Shown: positions 19,868 through 35,445, counted from the first letter of the stretch. The stretch: 64,000 nt of DNA from Sternotherus odoratus (GCA_032164245.1 JAVMKO010000003.1:45882890-45946889), one strand, 5' to 3'. Numbers and translations are program-made. Notes: generated from the letters alone by a model not told the origin.

Positions 19868-21775
19868 GGGCCTGGTCTACAACACACGATTATTTCAGAA
19901 TTAGACGAGTTACTTTGAATTAAAACTGATTCCGTCCACCTGACCAACCTGTTTTTTGTCAATTTAAAGGGCTCTTAGAGCTGGTTTCTGTACTCCACCT
20001 CGGCAAGGGGAATAGCGCTAAAATTGACATCGCAGTTCCGGATCAGAGGTACTGTGGATGCAATTGGAGGTTATTGGCCTCTGGGACTATCCCAGAATGC
20101 TCCATTGTAACCTCTCTGGACAACACTTTCAACTCAAATGCACTAACCAGGTAGGCAGGAAAAGCCCCAGGAACTTTTCAATTGCATTTGCTGTTTTTGC
20201 CATGGCGAGCTCATCAGCACAGGTGACTGTGAAGAGCCCATCGGCATAGGCAACCATGCTGTCCCAGATTCACAAACGAGCTCCAGCATGGTCTGAACAG
20301 CAGGTACTGGATCTCATCGCAGTCTGGGGAGAAGAAGCTGTTATGGCAGAACTAGGTTAAAAAAAAAAAAAGAAACGGAAATACATACGCAAAAGTCTCC
20401 AGGGGCATGACGGAAAGCGGCTACTCCAGGGACGCAGTGTCTTGTGAAAATCAAGGAGCTAAGGCAAGCCTACCAAAAAGCCAGGAAGGCAAATGGGCAC
20501 TCTGGGTCACAGCCCCCTATATGCTGCTTCTACCATGAGCTGCATGCAATTATGAGGAGTGATGGCACCACTACCCCAGCACTGTTTGTGGACACCTGCG
20601 AGGGGGGAAATCACACAGAGCGAGGAGGATGTGTTTTTTGGAGGACGAAGAAGAGGACGACAGTGCACAGGCGGCAAGTGGTGAATCTGTTCTCCCCAGC
20701 AGCCAGGAATTGTGCATCACCCGGGAGCCAATACCCTCCCCTCCCCCCCAAGACAGGCTTCTGGATCATGATGCTGGAGAAGGCAGTTCTAGTGAGTGTA
20801 CCTTTTAAGTACAATACAGGATTTAAAAGCAAGGATGTTTAATGATTCATTTGCCCTGAAGACTTGTGATGCATTCACCTCCGGTATAGCTACTGGGAAA
20901 GTCTGTTAACTTGTCTGGGCATTGAGCAGCAATCCTCCAAGGACATGTCCATGAAGCTCTCATGGAGTTACTCTGCAAGTCTTTGCAGTAGGGTTTTGGG
21001 TAGGGCTGCCTTATTCCATCCGCCAAGTAGTCAGGAATCAGGGCAGCGAAAGCTCCTGGGTTTGGGGCACATTCAAGCAACATTCCTTCTTTATCTCTCT
21101 GTGGTAGCCGCACAAGAGTGATACCATTCATGAGCACCTAGCTCAGGGTTTCTCAAACTGGGGGTCGCCGAGCTCCTGCTGCCGCAACTCACGGCGGGGC
21201 CGGGGGGCCGGGGCGCACCCGGCAGCCTGCCCGCGGCGGGGATTGGAGGGGTCGCGCCGCGCCCACCCAGCCGGAAAAGGGGCCGCCGTCTCAAAAAGTT
21301 TGAGAACCGCTGACCTAGCTGAACGAGGAGAATTTGTTTAAGGGAACAATCAGAGGTGTCTGTTCACGCTGGGGTGTTCACATTTGGCTGAGGCCTGATC
21401 AGAGCCATGCGGTGCCACCAGTCTGTGCTTGTTTCCCGGGTCCATGAACCTGGCTCGTCACCATGATGTCCCAATCACCACATGGCTTTCTTCTAAGAAC
21501 ATCTGTGTCCAGGTCCTCATCACTATCGCGATCGCCCTGTTGTCAGGTCCTCAGCCGGTTTTGCAGGTTCTGCACATACTGCCGGATAATGCGAGAGGTA
21601 TTTACAATGATCACAACTGCAGCGGTGAGCTGAGCGGGCTCCATGCTTGCCGTAATATGGTGTGAAATAATTGTCTGCCATACTGGAAGGAGCGGGTGAC
21701 TGAAGAGATGTGCCCAGGAAAACCCACGAGACTGTTTTTGTCCCATCATGCACTGGGAGCTAAACCCAGAATTCC
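19868..21775. mobile_element. Old, internally deleted PIF/Harbinger with two convergent gene remnants
   Basis: The left end GGGCCTGGTCTACA resembles Harbinger TIRs in the window. Plus strand 20260-20600 encodes a broken Myb/SANT protein (KRAPAWSEQQVLDLIAVWGEE, a stop before the poly-A run, then KIKELRQAYQKARK). Minus strand 21644 down to 21543 encodes the transposase N-terminus (MEPAQLTAAVVIIV), parallel to MEPAETTDTVMAVV in the young copy. The convergent layout is the same as in 39388-43543. The catalytic core is gone, and a 169-bp hAT sits inside. The right end is lost near the minisatellite at 21780. Confidence 0.75.
21144..21312. mobile_element. Short hAT MITE with perfect 8-bp duplication
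   Basis: Termini CAGGGTTTCTCAAACTGGG and AAAGTTTGAGAACCGCTG are inverted repeats. ACCTAGCT flanks both sides (21136-21143, 21313-21320). The interior is very GC-rich. It is inserted in the old Harbinger. Confidence 0.92.
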
Positions 21776-21779
21776 CCAT

Positions 21780-22410
21780 CCCCCCAAGCCTGAGCTCCTG
21801 GACAGAGCTGCAGCGGCGTGTGGTGAGGGAGGGGCCCCGTCAGAGCTTCTCCGCTGTAGCACTGTCCAGGGCCGCTCCAGGACACGGGGTGCTGAGGCTC
21901 TGGGAGAGGGGGGAGGCAGGGGTAAGGGGGTGGGGGAGTTGGATAAGGGGCAGGGAGGCCCAGGGACAGTCAGGGAACAGGGGGGGTTGGATAGGGCGTG
22001 GGCATCCCAGAAGTCAGGAGGCAGTGGGATGGATGGGGTTGGGGCAGTCAGGAGCTAGAGGAGTTGGGTAGGGGGTGGGGTCTTGGGAGTTGGTGAGGGG
22101 GTTTCTGGGAGGGGATAGTCAGGGGACAAGGTCAGGGTGGATTGGATGGGGCAGGAGTCCTGGGAGGACCTGTCAGGGGATGGGGGTGTGAAGAGGGGTC
22201 AGGGCAGGCAGGGAGCGGGGGTTGGGGAGATGAATTAGGGTCAGGGGATAGGTAGGGGGTGGGGTCCTAGGGGGGCAGTCAGAGGACAAGGAGCAGGGGG
22301 GGTTGGGGGTTTTGAAGGGGGGAGGTGGGAAGTGGGAAGGAGTGGATGCGGGCGGGGCTAGGGCAGGGCTCCCTAGGTGCACACCCTAATGAAATGTGCT
22401 GCATATGCCT
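21780..22410. repeat. GC-rich minisatellite-bearing repeat, second copy
   Basis: Same units and same tail (GGTGCACACCCTAATGAAAT) as 860-1530. Units contain GGGGATAGTCAGGGGACAAG and GGGTAGGGGGTGGGGTC. The two copies are diverged in unit number and order. Confidence 0.65.
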
Positions 22411-22429
22411 ATGCTCCCCAAAGTGCTCC

Positions 22430-23815
22430 TCTGCCTCACTCCCTGTCCACACTGGCAAGGCATGCAGCGTGCTCTGACTCCATGGATAGAGCACGCCTCA
22501 TACTCCAGCTTGGCAAGAGGGATAACAACTGATGCATATTGGCTGAGATGCCCCAGAGTCAGTGTGAATGAGGAGTTGGGTTACTACACTTTGATTGACC
22601 TCTGGAAACATCCCATAATCGCTTAAATCAAGTGGCCACTCTTGTCATTGTTGTGAAATCGGCTGCAGGAATACAGGAGAGCCCTTTCAAGGCTCTATTT
22701 CAGAGGCCTTGGTTACACTGGCACTTTATACCGCAATAAAGCCTCCCAGCACGCTCTACCTTACTACTCGTCCACACCGGCAGGGCACGTAGAGCGCTCT
22801 TAGTCTGTAGCTATAGTGGTCCTGGTACTCCTCGTTGCCAGAGGATTAACAGTTGTTGCGTATTGGGTGAGATGCTGCAGCTTCAGTGTAAATGGGTAGT
22901 AACAATACTGCGCTTTGAGTGACCTCCAGAAACCCCCCCTCCCCCAATCTCCTTAAGTCAATTGACCTCTCTTCCCTTTGTTTTGAACTCGGCTGGAGGA
23001 ATGAGGAAGTACTTTTTCAGAGCTTATCTGTAACTGGGCAACTCAACAAAGCAAATGTTTACTGAGTGAGTGAGAAGCAGGGGGCTACGGGAGACTGAAT
23101 TTATAAGATAGTGTGCTGACACACTCAGATCTCCAGAAATCCACTCACTCTCTCTCCCTCCACACACACCCTCGTTTGTTAAGCACGTTGCAGCCAGCTG
23201 AATGCTGGGATAGCTGCCCATATTACACCGCTCCCAGTGCCACTGCAAGTGCCGCAAATGTGGCCACGCCTGTGCAGTTGCGGCTGTCAGTGTGGACACA
23301 CTGGAGCGCTTTCCCTGGAGCTGTCTATGAAGATAGGTTTAACCCAAAGTTCTCTACAGCTGCAAGTGTAGCCAAGCCCAGACAGATGGCTGCTTATCTG
23401 CTCTGAGCCATTACTGTTTGCTTTGAGTGAGAGAGAGGCGGGAGGGGAGGGGAGGGGAGGGGGAGCGGGCTCTGAACTTACAAGACACCAGGCTGACACA
23501 CACTCTCAGCACACCAAAAAAAACCCCACACACTCCCTCCCCCCACACACGTACACAAAACAAACTCCCTGTCACACTCCCCCCTCCCCTTCCCTCCCCA
23601 CACATTTGAAAAGCACGTTTCAGCCACTTGAACGCCCATAATACACACTCCCAATGCAGCTGCAAGTGCTGCAAATGTGGCCACGCCAGTGCCCTTGCAG
23701 CTGTCATTGTCAGTGTGGACAGACTGCAGCGCTTTCCCTACTGCGCTCTCCGAAGGCTGGTTTAAGCCAAAGCGCTCTACAGCTGCAAGTGTAGCCACAC
23801 AGTCTGTGTTTAATG
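22430..23815. mobile_element. Cluster of related TIR MITEs
   Basis: Several copies of one theme lie in a row. CACACTGGCAAGGCATGCAG near 22449 is paralleled by CACACCGGCAGGGCACGTAG near 22773. The ends AGCTGCAAGTGTAGCCAAGC near 23357 and AGCTGCAAGTGTAGCCACAC near 23781 are duplicated. Internal CGCTCTACAGC motifs recur. It looks like two or three diverged Harbinger-like MITEs with purine/pyrimidine-rich insertions near 23430-23600. Individual borders are unclear. Confidence 0.5.
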
Positions 23816-24746
23816 TTAACCCTGTTGTAGATGGTCATTTGTAATGGATGGGTCCCAGAGCTTTCGCAGTCATCTGAAGCACTGAAGATTCAATAAAAGC
23901 TTTTTCTTATTCCTCCTATAAAGTCTCCGCAGTCTCATGCAAAGCGGCTTGCCTCACCCTATGCAAAGTTTGTCATCCTTACAGTCTCTTGGCTGCCTGC
24001 AGGTATGTAGGCTCAGCTTCACAGAACCTGCTTCTATTTAGCAGCCCAGAACACAATCCAACAGGAAAGCAGGGCTCAGGCTGCCTCACAAGTAGCAGGA
24101 GCCCAGTTAGCAGTCCACACACATGCACAGTCTAAGGTTCTGAGAAAACCAGATGTCACCTTTCCCAGCAAAATGATGTTTTAATTAACTGGCTGGAGAA
24201 AAGGCTCCAAAGGTTCCACTCATGTTAATGCTTCCACCCGCTCACTCTGAGAACAGCCACGCTCACGAGACAGAAGAGTGACAACAACGGAAAGAAAGGG
24301 CACAACAGTCCAGGCACCAACTCTGTGTCCTCCACAATGACCCATCACATCTGTGGGAAATTCTGCAGAGCCCAAATTGGGCTCCTCAGCCACCTAAAAC
24401 CCCACCAATGAACCCCTCGGCCAACATCATCCTCACATCAAGGGATAGCCGAAGAAGCTCAGTTATCGTCCGTCAGCAAAAGATGACACGTTTATACGGT
24501 CAGCCAATGGCCAAGCCCATCAGCAGACAGGTTACTGGGCATCTGGAAATTTTGCATCTCCCTTGGATCTTACACTTGCGAGCTTATCCTGGGGCCTAGC
24601 CTCTTAAGCGTCACTTTCACACTTTTTGAGCTGAGCCCCCAACCTTTGAGTTACAATTTTAGGTTGTGCTCCCCACCCCCCCAATACCTACCCCTCCCTC
24701 TTCAGGATTTCAGGGTGGAGGCAGGCACATGAGAGATGTCCCTGGG
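23816..24746. other. No host gene; contains a possible LINE C-terminal remnant
   Basis: Mostly unassigned sequence. 24324-24411 on plus reads as a short tail with a Cys/His motif, HHICGKFCRAQIGLLSHLKP then a stop. It resembles the zinc-finger-like end of some LINE ORF2 proteins. The upstream frame is broken. The family is not identified. Confidence 0.35.
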
Positions 24747-24845
24747 GACTAGGGTGACAAGACAGCAAGTGTAAAAAATTGGGACAGGGTGTGGGGGTAC
24801 AAGGTGCCTATATAAGAAAAAGTCCTCAAAATCAGGACTGTCCCT
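24747..24845. mobile_element. Truncated MITE of the TAGGGTGAC family
   Basis: Starts CTAGGGTGACAAGACAGCAA and runs through GGTGCCTATATAAGAAAAAG to CAGGACTGTCCCT. It lacks the second terminus. Complete relatives are at 49838-49983 and 63612-63736. Confidence 0.65.
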
Positions 24846-25096
24846 ACTGGGGGAGGGAGGGGAGAAAGGAAGAGGGCAGAGCGGGTGCTACATGCAGAAG
24901 TTGCCAAGAGTGAACATCAGCATGGCCATGCTGGATATTGACAGACCCCAGCACCACCTTTACTGGAGAGGTGGTGTTCCCTCCCTGAGCCACTGCCCAT
25001 CCCCCCCAAACTTTTTGCTGTGCCCCTCTGTCCCAGTTAGAAAACCTCTGCTGTAAGAACTATTTTGGGAAAAAGGTACTCTGAGCCTGTCTGAGA

Positions 25097-25400
25097 CAGT
25101 GGTAGGCAACTTGCGGGCCATCAGGGTAATCCACTGGTGGGCCGCAAGACACTTTGTTTACATTGACCATCCACAGGCACCGCCACCTACAAGCTCCCAG
25201 GGGCTGCACTTCACCGTTCCAGGCCTATGGGAGGTGCAGAAAGTGGTGGCCAGCCTGCCCCGCTTCCCATAGTTCATGGGCAAGGAACGGTGAACCTCAG
25301 TCACTGGGTACTGTGGATGGCCATGCCTGCGGGGTGAAAGGAAAGAGTCTTGTGGGCCCCCAATGGATTTCCCTAATGGGCTGCAGGTTGCCCACTAGTG
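25097..25400. mobile_element. hAT-like non-autonomous element
   Basis: Termini CAGTGGTAGGCAACTTGCGG and CTGCAGGTTGCCCACTAGTG are imperfect inverted repeats, close to those of the element at 4929. Flanking octamers do not match, so the borders or the duplication have decayed. Confidence 0.65.
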
Positions 25401-26142
25401 GGCTATACACAAACTTGCACTATTTTAATTATGCTGGTTTGGTTAAATTTGGATTTATCCCTGGGTAGAAAATTTTCAGTTTAACCGTGGTTTATTTTGG
25501 TTTAGCACAGACATGTTCCTAACTGAAGTAAACTGAAATTCGTTCACTTTAAGCCACACTTACTTTAGCCTTTCACTAAAATCTGTCTCAAAGAACACCT
25601 TCAGTTAAATTGCTCCAAGTCAGTTCGCAGTCAAGCCCTAACAAAGGCCATTTCTAGTTGCCTACAGTAAGTGGAGAGAAATTTAAAGCATCATTACCAG
25701 ATCAGCAGCCCACTCACAAATTTTCTAACAATGACTTGTTTTCCCATTTGTGGTGCCTCCTGCACACATTAGTTAAAATGGTTTCACAGGGTTATGGTAG
25801 TTATGGAGGCACACAATACTTGATGCATACTTTGGGGGATTTTTAATTATTTACATAAGTTTGTTTCTCTATAAGAAAGAGCACTAAATCTCCTAACTTG
25901 ATCTCTAGTTTCACTCTTCCAGGGTAGGCTAATATCCAAGAGTTTACTACTCTGACCATTCCAATTTAAAATAAATTTGTTACAGGGCTTCCACCACCTT
26001 TGCCATAGGCTACTCTAATATTTACCATTTAAGTAGGACTTTCAAAGCATTGCACACGAACAAATCTCAAATACTGTGGGATAATATACATCACTTAATA
26101 TTCAAATTAAGGACAGTGTGACAGTTAGGAAAAACATTTGTA
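25401..26142. other. No gene or repeat recognised
   Basis: AT-rich sequence with short frames only. Nothing identifiable on either strand. Confidence 0.5.
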
Positions 26143-27231
26143 CAGTGAAACCTCGATATTACGGACTAATTCGGGCGAGGGGGTGTCCCTTAAAACCGAA
26201 AGTCCGTTATTTAATAATTTTTTTAAATTATTAAATAACGGACTTTCGGGTGACAACGGACACCCCCCGCCCGAATTAGTCCGTTATATGGAGCCAGCCC
26301 ACCCCACCCCCTCCCCCCCGCGGGGGGGTTGACAGCTCCCGCCTGGCTTCCCGCTGCGGGAGCCGGGCGGGAGCTCTCAACCCCCCCGTCTGGCTCCCCG
26401 CTGCGGGGAGCCGGGCGGGGGGGGGGGGGTTGACAGCTCCCGCCTGGCTTCCTGCTGCGGGGAGCCGAGCGGGGGCTCTCAACCCCCCCCCCTCCGTCTC
26501 CCCGCTGCGAGGAGCCGGGCGGGGGGGTTGACAGCTCCCGCTCGGCTCCCCCCAGCGGGAAGCCCGGTGGGAGCTGTCAAACCCCCCGCCCGGCTTCCCA
26601 CTGCGGGGAGCCGGGCGGGAGCTCTCAAACCCCCCGCCCGGCTTCCTGCTGCGGGGAGGCGAGTGGAGGCTCTCAAACGCCCCCCCGCCCGGCTCCCCGT
26701 TGCGGGGAGCCGGGCGGGGGGGTTGACAGCTCCCGCTCGGCTCCCCCCAGCGGGAGCTGTCAAACCCCCCGCCCGGCTTCCCACTGCGGGGAGCCGAGCG
26801 GGGGCTCTCAAACGCCTCCCCCCCGCCCGGCTCCCCGTTGCGGGGAGCCGGGCGGGGGGGTTGACAGCTCCCGCTCGGCTCCCCCCAGCGGGGAGCCGTG
26901 CGGGAGCTCTCAAACCCCCCCCCCCCCCAGCTCCCCGTTGCGGGGAGCCGGGCGGGGGGGGGGGGGGTTGACAGCTCCCACCCGGCTCCCCCCAGCGCGA
27001 AGCCCGGCGGGAGCTGTCAAACCCCCCGCCCGGCTTCCCGCTGCGGGGAGCCGGGCGGGGGGGGGGGGGTTTGACAGCTCCCACAGGGGTCCCCGCTGCG
27101 GGGAGCCGGGCGGGAGCTGTCAACCCAGCCGGCTCCCTACAGCGGGAGCCGGCAGCCCCCAATAACGGATTTCGGATGCATCGGAAATTTTGTCCGTTGC
27201 ATCCGAAGTCCGTTAAATCGAGGGTTTACTG
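26143..27231. mobile_element. Tigger/pogo-like mariner element with palindromic GC-rich interior
   Basis: Termini CAGTGAAACCTCGATATTAC and AAATCGAGGGTTTACTG are inverted repeats flanked by TA on both sides (26141-26142, 27232-27233), as for Tc1/mariner. The left subterminal part also folds back (TCCGTTATTTAATAA against TTATTAAATAACGGA near 26201-26244). From about 26290 to 27160 are tandem units of GTTGACAGCTCCCGCTCGGC and TGCGGGGAGCCGGGCGGG in both orientations. No transposase frame. The 227-aa and 147-aa frames here are translations of the array. Confidence 0.82.
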
Positions 27232-27556
27232 TACAGATAAATTAGTGTTAAAATAAAACCACCACTGAAAAGTCTTAGTATTTTAGGCATTGAAAGCTAG
27301 ATTTTAAAGTTTACTTTGGAGATTCAAAAACTTGTACTATCTCTCAACTCAACCTCCTTGTTAAAAGTCACATAAGGACAAGTACCTCTAGACTTCGACA
27401 TGTAAAACAAAGGCACTATGTTTTTATAATGTCAGTATTTTGGGGGGGGGGGGGTTTGTTTTAGAGGAGGGCACTAAATACCAAGAACCACGTACTACAG
27501 AACATTGATTTCTAATAAAAGCAGTTGAATAGTCTCTTGTAGTGATATAAAAGTAG

Positions 27557-27739
<183 letters not shown>

Positions 27740-27744
27740 CTAAA

Positions 27745-30494
27745 TCTTGGAAATAAAGAATCTGAGATCACATGCAGTTCTCAGCTATGGAATTTATTAG
27801 GTTGACTAAACTAGTCAAAGCCCAAAATTTTGCTTATAAAATCTGGGATATGCTTCTACAATATATTTTTAAGTGTCCCCCCCCCCTGCAGTATATTAGA
27901 TCATAAAAACCAGAAAGCAAAACTAGCCTAGTTACACTGTCAAATCTGAAAGTGCTCAAAAATAAAAGCCCCCGGGTAAATGGTGAAAAGTTAAAATGTA
28001 AACTGTTGTAAATCAGACTTATGTTTTTTAATCTCCAGGGCCTAGTTAGAACTTGGGAAATTCAGACCACACACACCAGGTGTTTTGACCTAAAATTTGT
28101 CTGAAGTTTCTCTCTCCAATTAACAAATTTTGGAATTTTTGGCAGTTTTTAGTTTGTCAGACCTCTTTTCTCATTCAAGTCTCTGGTCAGCTAGGTTTTA
28201 GGTCTGAATTCTCCTCCCAACTGTCTTTGCATTTCCCAGTGCTGCAGCATTCCTTCGGAGGGAAATTTCAGAATTTTATGTGAAAATAGCATCCTTATAT
28301 AAAGTTCCACAGCAAGCTTCCATCTTTCTGCCATCCCGCCCTGCCAGTTGTCCATCAGGTAGCCACATTTAATCTGCCAGCACCACCAGGCTGCAGGCTA
28401 AATCTGTTGGCAGTCTTTCCCCTCTTTAAAAAAAAACAAAACAAAACACACTTTTGATGTTGAATCACCTCCTTCCCACAAATTTCATTTCCAAGCCACT
28501 ATGCAGCAGGGACTCAGTTTAAGAAAGTACCTTGCAGATTTTAAGGGCAAAGTTTGTAATGGAAAACTCAGCTTGGTAGAAACTAAAGAGCTATCAACAT
28601 GCAGAGAAAGGTGACTGGATAACAAAGTGACATGTTCTATCTGTACTTTGTCTTCAAGTGATATCAATGCAAAACCAGCAGCTATTTCCTAAAGGTTAGT
28701 TGATATGAATTCATAATATGAATATGCAAGATCTTCCCTCAAAGTTTATTAACACACATAAACTACTTTAAAGATCATTTACTGGAGCTGGGGTAGTTTT
28801 ACTAGACTTTTCATTCTAATTGAATAGGAGCCTATTTCTACAGCATCAATTTTTTTTTTTTTAAATTGAGTAAGTTAAATTCCTAAAGTGTTGCGGATGG
28901 CAGACAATTTAGAAAAGCTTTATTTTAGCCAGAATGTGCACAGATGTACCTTCTTAGATATTAGAAGAAATTTGGGAAATGAACAGCTGGATATTATCCA
29001 GGAAATAGAAAGTATGAAACTCATTTATCTAGCAATTTGATTAACTAGGGGCTGAAGTCAGTACAGAAACACTAGCCTTTTACTATGCAGTGGCCCTTTT
29101 GCCACATTTCAAGAGCTCCGTAAGTGAAGGAAAAAAGGTATGTTACAGATGAAAATATAGGTGCACTGGTCTGATTGCAAAGCTGGTGCTAAACTTTTTT
29201 TTAAACCAATACTCACCCTTTAGCCACAAAGTTTAATAATCTTTGCTACTTTTGGCCTTCTGGCTAAGAAAGCATTTTCTAAAAAGAACTGAAACCACAT
29301 TTAACTTGAATTGTCAGTACTTGTCTACTTAAAATTAGCAGGGCAGGGGCCTATAAACTAGTCTCAGTGCTAGTTTGTACTTCATTCAGCATTTTTTGGG
29401 CTGGTACTGGATTTTATAACTATAGTTATTTTTCCTAATCCCATCACGGCCTCCGTAAATCCTTTTCTTCTGTTCCACCATGCTTTTACAGAGAACTGGG
29501 CCAGATTTAGACCTTCAGTAAACAAGTTGTTTGACAGTTAAGTTCTTCTCCAGCTTTAAATGTGGCTTCTTTGGCATTCCACTCTCCAATTCAAAATAAG
29601 ACAGAACAGCAGTTTCCTCAAGTTTTGTTGAAGATTTCAAGCCCCAGTAGGGGCTCAGCTTTATTTAGTACAGATGTGCCTTTAAGCATTTCAGTGTTCC
29701 TTGTTATGCACTTTAATCACACTTATTTTAAAACTAAATACTATTTCTAGTCTCCACATTTACTTATGAGCAGGATTCCATAAATTGTGGTTTTCAGTGC
29801 TTTTATGCCAAACTTCAGGATGTTAAGTGCAACGAATTTATTCTATTGAAATTTAGTGTCACCTGAGAGGTGTTACAGGCTCACAGCCTTAAGTTAAATT
29901 GCAGATCTTGATTCCAAAGCAGTCTCCATGACTTACTTTTGCTAGATTCCAATTGTTCCAATCTCTAGTACTAAAATTAAAAGTATTCTATGAAAATAGG
30001 AATTGCATCTTCCATTTCTTGGAAATTCAACTGAATTTTCAATTTAAGTAACTGTATAATCTGTCCTATGTATTCAAAATCACTAAAGTAACTTAAGCAA
30101 ATGCACAAATGTCCTGTTTACACACCTAAGTTATGGACAAACTAGAAGAAGAAAAAGTGAGATCAAGTGTGTGCAAGATGTCCCAACTAGTCTAGCTGTA
30201 CTTTGCACAGAAAAGTTTACCTGTTGATGTTACTGTCTATCCCATCCTCCTCAGTCAAAAAACAACTTTGTTTACTTAACGTATTGCAGAGTGCATTCTA
30301 CAACATATCAGATTTGTGCAACAAAGCAGATGTCTTCTATCAGTGTGGAATGTTTAAGAACTTGTAAAGCAGATAAAAAAATTTGAAGCTGAATCCCACG
30401 GTGTTGTTAAGGGACATTCAGAAGAGACTTAATTTTTATTTCTGCTTTGCAGTTCACCGTTAACTCAAATATAAAATATTAATTGAAAATTTTA
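27745..30494. other. Long AT-rich interval, no gene recognised
   Basis: Single-copy-looking sequence between the orphan exon and the EEF1A1 3' end. Only short frames occur. If the orphan exon belongs to a real gene, this is its last intron. The part near 30361-30480 could also be distal EEF1A1 3' flank. Confidence 0.45.
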
Positions 30495-30502
30495 CTCTAA
30501 TC

Positions 30503-30675
30503 CAGGGGTCTTCAAACTTTGAAACAAGGGCCATATTAGTCTTTTGAAGGGGCTTTGTGAAAAAATTCAATATGCAAAATCTCCCCCTTTGCTCCTCTGG
30601 CCACTGCCGCAGGGGCACTCACCCCTCTGCAGTTGGGGCCGCCGGGCAGTCACGTCAGCAGCTCGCGGTGTGTGT

Positions 30676-30706
<31 letters not shown>

Positions 30707-30796
30707 TAGTGGCAGCTTCTCCATGTGCCTGCTCAGCTGGAGGGAGACCAAAAAAAAAAAAAAAACAGCCCCCAGGCCATAGTTTGGAGACCCCTG
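30503..30796. mobile_element. hAT non-autonomous element downstream of EEF1A1
   Basis: Termini CAGGGGTCTTCAAACTTTG and CATAGTTTGGAGACCCCTG are inverted repeats. A (GT)n tract followed by a long G run (30668-30706) and an A15 run lie inside. The flanking octamers CTCTAATC and CTATCAAT match poorly. A second TIR-like piece (GGGGTCTCCAAACTTT, 30806-30821) follows at once. Confidence 0.75.
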
Positions 30797-30876
30797 CTAT
30801 CAATTGGGGTCTCCAAACTTTCCTATGTGGTCAACGTTAATCCAAAGAACACACAAATTTAGCATTAAACTTTGTT

Positions 30877-30882
30877 TTTAAT
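30877..30882 (-). terminator. EEF1A1: EEF1A1 poly(A) signal candidate (ATTAAA)
   Basis: ATTAAA on minus, about 255 nt after the EEF1A1 stop, in GAGACCATTAAAAACAAAG. The surrounding 3' UTR is like the mammalian EEF1A1 3' UTR as I recall it (GGCCATTTAAGTTTA, AAAGACTGGTTAATGAT, ATGGAAACAACTTGACC). Confidence 0.65.
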
Positions 30883-31134
30883 GGTCTCAAATTTTGTGAC
30901 AGATTTTTGGTCAAGTTGTTTCCATTAAAAAATTTACTGGTTTAAAAACTAATAACTTAAACTGCCACGAAACAAATGGTCCACAAACATTCCTTTCCTT
31001 CTGAAGCTTTTACGATGCATTGTAATCATTAACCAGTCTTTTACTATTAAACTTAAATGGCCAATTGAGATAAACAGTTCGGAGACTGTTCTTCCACCGA
31101 TTAAGACTGAGGTGGCAGCTGATGTACAGAATTT

Positions 31135-34624
<3,490 letters not shown>

Positions 34625-35382
34625 TCAACACCTGGAGGAGAAAACCCGGCAGGGATCAGCCCGGGCCGGAGCCTGGCTAAACGGGGAGGCGCCCGGCCCA
34701 GGGCGGGGCGACCTCGAGGCCATGACTAGGCCCAAGCGCTACTCGGAGGCGGCGGCTCCGCCCACCGCGGGGGGGCTCCACACGCGAGAAGCGCTCAACC
34801 CTCCCCCCCCGCCCGGTGCCCCGCGCTGCCATGCGGCCGCAGAGCACGGAGCCGAGGCCAGGCCCAGGCGGCGGGGCGCGGCTCCTTTGTGTAACGAACA
34901 CGCCACCCGGCCCGCCGCGTCCTCCATTTTGTGGCGCTGGAGGAGGGAAGGGGGAGGAAGCGGCCATCTTCGCTGAGCGGCCGGCGGGGAAGGGGAGCGG
35001 CCCTGCCCAGGGGAGCGGCCCTGCCCAGGGGAGCGTGGCCCGATTCCCCACCCCCCTTCCCGCGCCGCCGGCCGGCCCGCACCACCAGGCCGGGGGGGGG
35101 GGGGAGCGCGGTGTTCCCCGCGTGGCGACAGTTGGGTTCTAAGGCCCCGCATGTACCAGCCACGCCGCTCCCCGGGACCCATCACACCAGGGCAGCGCGG
35201 AGAAACACGGCGCCATTTTGTTGGGTCCCCTCGCCGGAGCGAGTTTCCCGCCCGCCCCTTCGCACGCGCCGCGGCTTCCCCGCGCGGGGCCGCGTTCGAC
35301 CCCCTGGGCCCTCGAGCCGGACTGTTCCAGCCGCCCAGGCCGGCCCCTCCCCCAGCGGCCTGCGCCACGCGGCCGCTCTCAC

Positions 35383-35415
35383 CTGCGAGGCGTCGGCAAA
35401 CCCGTTGCGAAAAAG
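35383..35415 (-). promoter_or_regulatory. EEF1A1: EEF1A1 non-coding exon 1 with 5' TOP start
   Basis: On minus the exon begins CTTTTTCGCAACGGGTTTGC and is followed by a GTGAGAG donor at 35382-35376. The opening C plus pyrimidine tract is a 5' terminal oligopyrimidine motif, which puts the mRNA under mTOR/LARP1 control. The exon length (33 nt) and the CGCAACGGGTTTGCC core match mammalian EEF1A1 as I recall it. Confidence 0.9.
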
Positions 35416-35437
35416 ACCGACAACGCGACCCGCGGCG

Positions 35438-35445
35438 CTTATATA
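35438..35445 (-). promoter_or_regulatory. EEF1A1: EEF1A1 TATA box
   Basis: TATATAAG on minus, 23-30 bp upstream of the TOP start at 35415. Spacing is canonical for a TATA-directed start. Confidence 0.88.

Noticed and set aside
26479..27162. 227-codon minus and 147-codon plus frames with repeating RLPAAGSRAG
   Set aside because: Translation of the palindromic array in the Tigger-like element, open on both strands because of the repeat unit.
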